A stretch of DNA of 64,000 nucleotides from Gyromitra esculenta (lineage: Eukaryota; Ascomycota; Pezizomycetes; Pezizales; Discinaceae): the NCBI GenBank assembly GCA_038503075.1, contig JBCAML010000010.1:372001-436000 (forward strand), given 5' to 3'. This document shows, piece after piece, positions 56,430 to 64,000 of the stretch; position 1 is the first letter of the stretch, and each line of letters starts with the position of its first letter. The position numbers and the translations under genes were made by a program. Below the pieces are notes generated by a model, which had not been told where the DNA came from, did no database searches, and saw only the letters and a list, made by a program, of their open reading frames with translations.

Positions 56430-58035
56430 TCAATAATTCTGATCCCAGTAGTTGCTTCCGGCTGAGGACTGAGTCTGGCTCCTCGCGGTCCGGGAAGGAA
56501 GAACAACTTTCTCCTCCCTCTCATCTGGAACCTCCTCATCGAAATCCCACTCTCTACCCTGCTTTTTCCTAGTGCCGATACCATCGCCAGCGATGTTGAT
56601 TCCCCTCACTTTCTGCTCCTCGCCGAAGCTATCGAAGAAACCACCACCGGGGCTCTCATTTTCGCCCCAGTGAGAAGCCATGTTATTGTTGGCAGCTTTG
56701 CGGTTCATGGAGAATTCCTTCTTTACGCGAGCTCCAGCGGGTGAGTTATCGGCAATTTCGAAATGGGATTCAGCATCTCTGCGAGCGTTAAGGGTTTTCG
56801 GTAGCTTGATCGGCTGCGGAATCGATTCGTCTTCATCGCTCCATCCAAAATGCTTCTCATCGTCCCTGCGATATTTCCGGGCGACCTTCTCAGGAGTTGT
56901 AAAGTCTTTAAAATCCCAAGTGGATGAATGCTTAGAATGTTTCGTTGCTGGCTCAGTAGCATTAGGCATGCTAGCCACGTGTTCATCCGAAAACTCAAAG
57001 TGCTGATACCGCTTAGGGTCGAGGATAACAGTGCGATCTTTCCCCTTAGGGGTCTTCTCGTCATCTTTGCTCCCAATCTCGAAGGTCCTCTGGGCAGGGA
57101 ACCCATTTCGGCCTTTCCCAGCTACATGATTCGACTCGGGGAGTGGCTCCAACGGCTCACCATTTTCATTCGCACCAATAATCTCGTTAAAGTCGCGGGA
57201 AGGAGGTTTTGCGGAGCTACGCGGAGCAACATTAGGCCCTCTAATCCTCTCGACTTCCTCCTCCTGAGGAGTGAAAAGCGAGAGACTACGGTGCGGATCA
57301 CGGGTCGGATGGGTACTGCTTGCATTCGATGAAGTAGAGCTCTTCCTCAGAGATGCGCGCGTGCCATTGCCGTTGGTATTTGCTTGCGCAACAGGGGCAG
57401 CACCAGGAACATTCGTAGTACCGAGCACCGAACTTCCTACAAGCTTGCATTGGTCACGACCGTCCTTGATAGGCCAGTTACGACCGTTACGGCCGATAAC
57501 GCCAATCTGTTTTAAAAGGCAGGATTGGTCCCAGTACAAACGGATCTGCTTGATAAGGCCGTCCTCAAAGTTGACGATATGGATCTGTTGCGCACAGATG
57601 TCAGCCACCATGTCAACCACGTGCCAAAAACAAGAATTTTTTTTGAAAGGGCCTCAAGCTAGCGAGGAACGCGCGCACACGGGCGCAATCTAAAAATCGT
57701 GGGTGAAACATCAAGACAAGACTTACGATTGGAACCATGATGACCTGATCGGCCACAAAGTTATCATCTAGCGCTGGTAGATAGTTTCCCCCACTATTGA
57801 TGAATTCTATCTCTGTTTGCATTTCCAGCACCAGTGAGTCGCCATTCTCGATAGCGGAGAGCGGTTTCTCGATGCGCTTCTTCAGCTGGGTTGGTTCGCG
57901 GGAGAGGTGCTTGGTTATGGATTCAGCAGAATTGACGGTTATCAAAGTTGTGATGAAATGCATCGACGGCGAAGATGAGAGCGCCTCTGCAGAGGGTGAG
58001 GCGAGGAACCTCAGATAGATTTGCTGAAGAGACAT
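56430..58035 (-). CDS. NTF2-like-fold protein with repeated aromatic/acidic motif
   Basis: Two exons, 58035-57727 and 57584-56430, joined by a 142-bp phase-0 intron (GTAAGT donor, CAACAG acceptor), giving 487 residues. The N-terminal about 150 residues look NTF2-like: FLASPSAEALSSSP...TKHLS, LEMQTEIEFINSGGNYLPALDDNFVADQ, then IHIVNFEDGLIKQIRLYWDQSCLLKQIGVIGRNGRNWPI. The remaining 330 residues are disordered and polar, with about seven short motifs: RTFEIGSKD (about 269), HFEFSDE (298), TWDFKDF (325), HFGWSDE (348), HFEIADN (377), HWGENES (408) and EWDFDEE (448). Such proteins are common in ascomycetes; their function is not known to me. NTF2 folds can bind small molecules or FG-type peptides. 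The acceptor was placed by matching remembered homologues and is the least certain point. Confidence 0.82.
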
Positions 58036-61000
58036 GATGGAATTACAATGAAGAGATTTGTTTGATTACAGTAGATAATCTCAACGGTTTTTTCTCCCCA
58101 AAATTCTTTAAAAAGGGGTTACAGGGGCAGTAGATAGAAGGCTTGTGATCGTCAGATCAAGACAGACCAGCTGAAAGAATGTGGTTGAAACAAGCACAGA
58201 AGCGAAGGTGATGGAGAAGGTAAACAGCTTTGCTGGTGCAGAGAAGCGAACAGGATATGGTGGCGGAGGAGATGAAGAAGGAGGAAGACGAGACGAAAGA
58301 ATGGAGAAGGAAGGGAGAGAAGCAAGGAAGCAAGGAAGCAAGACCCGCGATGTTTCCCCCAAGGCAAGGGTTAGGGGTGGGGTGTGTGGAGCAGATATGT
58401 ATCAGCTCGCCGCGCCAAGCTCGCCTCGCCAAGCCCAGTGCCGCATCCTTGTGTCGGAATTCGTGCAGCAACTTTACTGTGACAGGAGCACATCCAGAGC
58501 TCCCTATTCGCAGGAGATATCATCTCACAGGAAGGGATGCATATGTCTTCTCATTTCATTGAAGCAAAGAGCGATCCGCTTCTAAAAGCTACAACATCCA
58601 TTCGCTCTGGGGAGACGCAATAAGGCAGCAGAGTGCCTGAATGCACGCAACATCCTGCATGTCACGTCCACAAATCCAGAAGACTCGCAGAAACCGAAAC
58701 GGCTCGTCTTCATACCGGAAGTCCGATTTCAGGCAAATTTCTTCCCCCCAGGCACTTTCCGAGACAAAAACACACCGTCACGCTAGGGCCCCTGAGTTTG
58801 GAGCCTAAATCGCGTGCCTCTAGAGCAGTCCGGGGAGCATTAAATCTGGGGGTTCATATCATAAGCGATGATAAGCGAGTGCCAACTCCAGAAATAGGAA
58901 TTGATGTTTGCGATTTGGAGGGGATAGCGCTATTTAATATATATCGAACAGTATAAACACCATTGCCTCTGGAATATCAACCAGATATTTTCTTTCGGAA
59001 AAATAAAATACAGAGGACTAAGAGGCGTTTCCTGAGACTGGTACGAGTGACAGTGCGTGATCAAATCTTCAGAGATTTTTGGGGCGCAGCGTAATTTCCC
59101 CAATTTCCACTTTAGGCACAGTAACAGTTTCCAGGAGGTTTGGCGCCCCCACAGTTTCAAGTCTGGTTGGATGGACACCAAAATATCTGACGATTTGAAG
59201 TCAAAATAGGTCAAGCCTTTGAGATCGTTTTAGTCATCGTTTTGGATTATTAGAATTAAGTTAATCGACCTGGCCCATTAAATTTTTCGAAGGGATAGCA
59301 GAAATTACTTTTTTATTCGCTGGACTACACAACAGCGCAACAGTGTTTTATCGAACCAGGAGAAACAGTTTTCGTTTTCAACTAGCTAGGATCGAGGAGT
59401 GCTCGGATACTGCTGGCTGTGAATCAGCTAGTCACAAGACTATGAATTTCACCGCTCTACAAAGGGGAAATTGCACCGAAAAAACGACAGGCGGACAACC
59501 CAGAAGTCGCGACCCGATATACCGGATGCCAAGTCATAGGCGAATTCGGTATAGGATAGAAAATTATCTGCGACAGCAGATAATTCCTAAGCTCGGCGTA
59601 TCGTACCTGGATAAGGGTTAGAGATTCAGTGTACTTCTTAGTTCCCATACTTTATTATTTATTTATTTATTCAATAGGCACATGCAATCCGTAGATTATG
59701 GTACCCTTCGTAAAAACTAACACAAAACACACGCAAACGCAAACGCTCATCACACGACCATTGACTTCCATACGGTATGAGGTAGCGAAAATCCGGGACA
59801 GAGAATTCATTTTGGTGGAAACCTGTAGCGACCAGATTTGTACGAGATAGCAAGGGGTCTGGGTCAATTAGGTACGGCATAGTGAGATGCAGTCGCAGCT
59901 GTTAAAGAAGAGGTTCTGGAAAACGTGCTCAACAAAGATGAAGAGGACATAGAAGAGCATAAATCTTCTAATACCCTTCCTTCTTCTTGCCTTTGTGTCC
60001 TTCGGGCAAAGAATTCGTATGCAAGATAGCGTCCGGTGGCGATGATGGCGCGTGCAGTTGAGGTAAGGGTCGTTGATCATATATTAAAGGGATGCGGTGG
60101 GCCTATATTTGAAAACTAGGAGTGCTTAGAAAGAGGGCTAGAGAAGCCTAAGGAATAACACATATGTGTTGTATGCATGCAGAAGTTGATATTCTTTGTT
60201 GCTGCAATCAGCCTGGAGAGGGGAGAGCATTAAGGATTATTGAAGAAACTGTAGCTGCCGAGTGATAATACGTGAAGAAAAACGAGACATGTCAGCCCTA
60301 AAGCGAAGTCGGCTTAGCCATTAAATAGTCTGCAAGTTAGCATACTAGCTCGTGTAAGAAAGCTGTTTAAGGAACATCGTGCGGGATTAAATAAGGTTGA
60401 TAATCTTCCCTTTCACCATCTAATTTGTTTAGTCGTGCCTCAGCCTGAGATAATAGAGTGTGAATTAAGCGCAGCAAGTAAGGCGAGCAGCAGTCCTCGC
60501 ATATACTTAGGTTGTACATTGGTGATCTCGGCACTATGCTCAGCTTCAATTGCCCTGCCACAGAGCTGACGCGGCGTCCCGTGCTAATGCAGATCCAGGC
60601 CAAGCTTTTAGCTGTTCCCCGCTTCCCGCCAACAGAAGTTCGGTGCCGCAGGATCAGTACATGTATGTATGTGATAGCTCGGGTATGTAACAGTAGGTGT
60701 TTAGCCTCTTGTCCAGCCGCGCGTATAAGGCGAAATGATTATCCGACATTCCCGATTGCGCAGGTTGGCGATGCACGGTTCCTGACTTTTCCTGTGGAGA
60801 GATATAATTCCATGCACCACTGTGGTTGGTGGTACCTTCTGTTCAGGCATTTCGATACTTTCAAAGCAGGGTCATGTTTCCAATTATTTTTCATGCACCT
60901 TAATTTATAACGAGAGATTCCAGATCGATATTTGAGAGAAATAAGTCCCTGGGAATTGGTTCTTTGGGGGCGGAGCACCTCGGGTACTTTATACATGCGC

Positions 61001-61907
61001 CAACCGCTTAGTCCCGAGATCTGTGAATTTACTTAGGTAACTGGGTCGACAGACAGAGTAGCTACCGGACCGCCGAGACCTTGTGGGGCTGGAGATGACC
61101 GGATGGTTATGTGCGGGATAGAGTACGTATGCAGTTCTTGGTAGGGCGAAAATAGTAGAAGTCCCAAGAGATAGGTGCAGAATTTATACGTGGATGTAGT
61201 ATGTCGTTGGAAAAGCACTGTGGAGGCATGTTTAACCTAAGAGTGGTAACTACATGTACATGTCGTAGAAAAGCACTGGTGTGAGTCTCGGCATGCGTAT
61301 AGCAGTGTAAAGTCCGTGTCTTGAGAGCATTTCTGGCCTGTCGTTGATAGTCTAAGCCCGGGAGGTTCTAAATGCAGCCAAGCTTGGGCCTGCGATATCT
61401 GTTGGGAGAGTTATATTCTACATGTAGATATTCATAGCAGGCACGCAATATGGTAGAGAGGAGGTTGCTGCAGGGCTGGCCCAGATCGTCATATGATGTA
61501 CCTTTTGCGTTGCGTGCGCGTCTCCCCTTTTGTTTGGAGGCGCAGCTCCGACCCTGGTACGTCATGGAAACCGTTTTATCCCCGACGACCTCCTCCAACG
61601 TCCAAGGTAGGCAATAATAACAAAGACCCTGTTGCTTTCTGTAATACAATAGTTTCTCCCTCCGACATACATAGTCTGAACAGGGGACTCTCTCTTCGTA
61701 ATCCTATCCATCTACCTATCCATCATCGTCTCTCCTCTGTCCCCCAAGCTATATCTCCACCAGCTGTCGAGTCGATTGGCGTTAGCTAGAACGCTGACCA
61801 AAAACCGAAACATAATTACTCAGAGCTTCATTCCTGGCTTCACCATCAGGACATATCTATCAACCAAAAACCCCTCATCTTCCAAATCACTGCATCGTAA
61901 ATTCACG
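58036..61907. other. 3.9-kb intergenic region
   Basis: No gene is supported. It contains TACATGTA at 60658-60665, 61251-61258 and 61419-61426, and a TTTA run at about 59652-59670. Frames at 58181-58585 and 60512-60910 have no motif. Confidence 0.5.
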
Positions 61908-64000
61908 ATGGCGACAAATACGGTCTCTTTTACGCCTGCAATAACCACAAGTGACACAGTTTCTCCAGAAATCGCCCCTCGCCCAGCTGACGGGGGGAAG
62001 CAGGGGGAGAAGAAAAACATCCTAACAGGAAAACAAGAACACTGTAAATATCCCCAAATGCTTCCCCTCGAGGGGGAAAAAAAGAAAGACATCTTTACCC
62101 CGCTTTGGCGGCTGTAGCTCCAGAGCTTTTGGCTGACACTACCACTTGTAGATCTTAAGCGCGAGCTTATTGGTAACCAGGTGAAATTTGAGATCGCCGA
62201 GCTCAACTCCCCTACCGCGCTACAGCGTTTCGGTGCCCCATTTCAATCACCCCTCGGAGAGGTAGCCCCGGTAGACAGCGAATTACCGATTCTGAGATAC
62301 ATATTCGTGCATCATGTACGGAAATTTCCGTTCCTGAACCAAGCGAAGGAGAAGGAATTTTGGCAGGATAGGTTGCAAGTGGTGAGTTTTTTGTTTTCAC
62401 CGCTTTTGTTGTTGGGTTTACCTATGGCTTTCTATGTTATCCAACCGATGTTGGGAAATTCTGTTTTGTTGGTGTTAATTTTAATGTGAAAATTACAGTT
62501 CTTAGAATCTTTCGCCAACAAGCGAATATCCTCCTCCGAAGATCGTCTAGAGGAGACCAAACGCCGCAAGATCGCGCTAAAATGTGAGAAGCTTGTGGAA
62601 CTAATGATGAACTCTGGCATCCCAACAGCATCCGGCTACGAGGAACGTGTAGGATTCGAAGAGATCGAAGCTGCTGGTGGAGCAGACCGAGCAGCCCATG
62701 AAGGTGGGCTGTTAGTGAATTTACCAGAGGGGAACTGGATCAATGGTTGGGACGTGAACATTGCTGCGGTTCGACAAACGAGTATCAAGAGAACCGTCAG
62801 ATACCATATACATGCTGTGCGTAGGGTTCTTTCTATCGGCGGCGGAAAAGAGGCTTTTTATACTGACTATAAAGTTCGTCAGGAATTTCTAATCCGTACA
62901 AAACGAGTAGATCAACCAGATGTGGTTGTTGGTCGAAGATATGGCGCCTTTGTGCGCCTTCATCGTCAGGTAAGAGTTGCGCGAAGTATAGTCTCTTAAA
63001 GCTTTAACGATTACTTACTCAATGGCAGCTCCGGAGTGAAATTCCCGGGAAAGTTCTCCCTTCACTCCCCCGAAAAGTTGATGGTACCTCAGCCCATAGT
63101 AGCTCGCTCCTCCCCTCCTCTGCATCCATTGCCGATGATGCCTCTATTTCCTCCGCTTCCACTATGCACTCTTCCTCCGGTGAATCACATCATCCCGAGA
63201 AAGCGATCAATAATAACAGTTCCCATAAACGTGGGCAATCACTTGGGTCAACGCTTTCACAAGCTCTCAAGAGTAAAAGTCGTAACGCCTCGAGAACCTC
63301 GCTCGACCATGCACCAGTTACACTTTGGCGTGAAAACCAGAGGATTTCTTTAAGAGCGTTTTTGAGGGCCTTGCTCGGAGACCCACAGATTGCAAAGAGT
63401 CAGGCGATGAGTAAGTTTCTACTGGACGACCCAATACGATTGAATGAGGAGGAGAAACTCGACGAGGAGCGGAGAAGATCGATGGATAAGATCCGTATTG
63501 AAGAACAGAGAAGGTTCTATAAGATTGCAAGAGATAGGGCGCGGGAGCTCGATGGATATATGGAGAGTTTCCGGCGTGAAATCGTTGAAGATAGTGAGTT
63601 TACTTCCACACTTCAGAATCTTCACTACGATGAGTGGTATGGCGGGCGATATACTGACAAGGAATTAACTACATAGACGGTCTCACTAAGCTCTTCGCCG
63701 CTATCCGCGATAAGAAAAGGCTTGAAGACCTCCCAATTCAATATAAGAAGTTTGCCGAGTGGCTGCGTATCGAGGTTGCGGCCACGATCTACCACCTCTT
63801 TCTCGCCGAAGACAATTCTTCGGAGCTCTTCGCACAAGCCAAAAAGATTCACTCTCTTATCCCCTACACCGTCCTCAAAAACATCATCCGCATCGCTAAT
63901 CCCGCTGCCGTCATGACTGGCGTTCTCGATCTCTTCCTCGCCACTCCCTTCGGTTCCCGCTCGCTCATGCAGCGTGTCCTGGGCATGGCGATTAACGACG
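61908..64000 (+). CDS. PXB-PX domain protein, N-terminal part (Lec1/Ypr097w type)
   Basis: Lipid-binding membrane-traffic protein, cut by the window edge. Exons seen: 61908-62043, 62152-62381, 62499-62969, 63029-63593, 63677-64000 and beyond; introns 108, 117, 59 and 83 bp with consistent phase. About 575 residues are visible. The conserved N-terminal PX-associated (PXB) block is YLKRELIGNQVKFEIAELNSPTALQRFGAPF...LPILRYIFVHHVRKFPFL, continuing FLESFANKRISSSEDRLEETKRRK. The PX domain follows (RTVRYHIHAVRRVLS...VVVGRRYGAFVRLHRQLRSEIPGK), with the RRYxxF phosphoinositide-binding motif across junction 3. A Ser-rich insert, then the second PX-associated (DUF3818-like) region starts (LRAFLRALLGDPQIAKS...IPYTVLKNIIRIANPAAVMTGVLDLFL). 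An ATG at 61908 is taken as the start. The frame is open upstream, and an N-terminal presequence-like stretch there is not supported. Confidence 0.9.

Noticed and set aside
1..64000. A CRISPR array, phage, plasmid or bacterial operon
   Set aside because: Introns, U6 snRNA and eukaryotic gene families show nuclear fungal DNA; no spaced direct repeats of CRISPR type were seen.
1..64000. A biosynthetic gene cluster
   Set aside because: No polyketide, peptide or terpene synthase, P450 or transporter set is present; the amidoligase stands alone.

Overview
The window reads as nuclear DNA of a filamentous ascomycete (Pezizomycotina). Coding genes are interrupted by short GT-AG introns (46 to about 290 bp) with fungal branch-point motifs (CTAAC/CTGAT-like). 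The protein set is typically fungal: a GT15 mannosyltransferase, a Rim15 kinase fused to a receiver domain, a Gta3-type amidotransferase subunit, a PXB-PX lipid-binding protein and tandem BTB genes. I cannot fix the class from sequence alone. Genes are sparse, about fifteen in 64 kb, and the long intergenic tracts carry low-complexity runs, inverted repeats and a strikingly over-represented palindrome, TACATGTA.

Layout. Bases 3-338 are the 3' end of a small Cys-containing protein. 824-1852 (-) is a fungal amidoligase. 2665-3252 (+) is an orphan coiled-coil protein. 4205-5184 (-) is a divergent Arf-like GTPase. 6431-8527 (+) is the RNA polymerase III factor Brf1 (4 exons). 9687-10899 and 11674-12667 (both -) are tandem BTB/POZ paralogues, each starting with a tiny 20-23 nt coding exon. 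An imperfect fold-back repeat at 12895-13784 lies just upstream of the second one. 15728-16219 (+) is a mitochondrial Gta3/GatC-like subunit. 16844-18608 (-) is a five-exon Kre2/Mnt1-family mannosyltransferase. 18.6-31.3 kb is a gene desert with a strong hairpin, a 17-bp minisatellite and possible gene relics.

31292-37415 (+) is Rim15 (PAS, zinc finger, split AGC kinase, receiver). 39114-39737 (-) is Rpb4 of RNA polymerase II, divergent from Trs23/TRAPPC4 at 40498-40980 (+). The U6 snRNA gene is at 42225-42325 (-), with a TATA-like box and a B-box just past its terminator. 44391-46871 (-) is a protein with two GAF-like regions. 47-52.3 kb is mostly empty, followed by a small two-exon candidate gene at 52336-52778 (-). 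56430-58035 (-) is an NTF2-like-fold protein with a repeated aromatic/acidic motif. 61908-64000 (+) is the start of a PXB-PX protein (yeast Lec1/Ypr097w type) that runs off the window.

These are mostly independent housekeeping genes, not a pathway cluster. One thematic link is RNA polymerase III: Brf1 and the U6 gene it would help transcribe are both here, about 34 kb apart. Exon boundaries were placed by hand from splice signals, reading-frame continuity and remembered family conservation. No database search was run.
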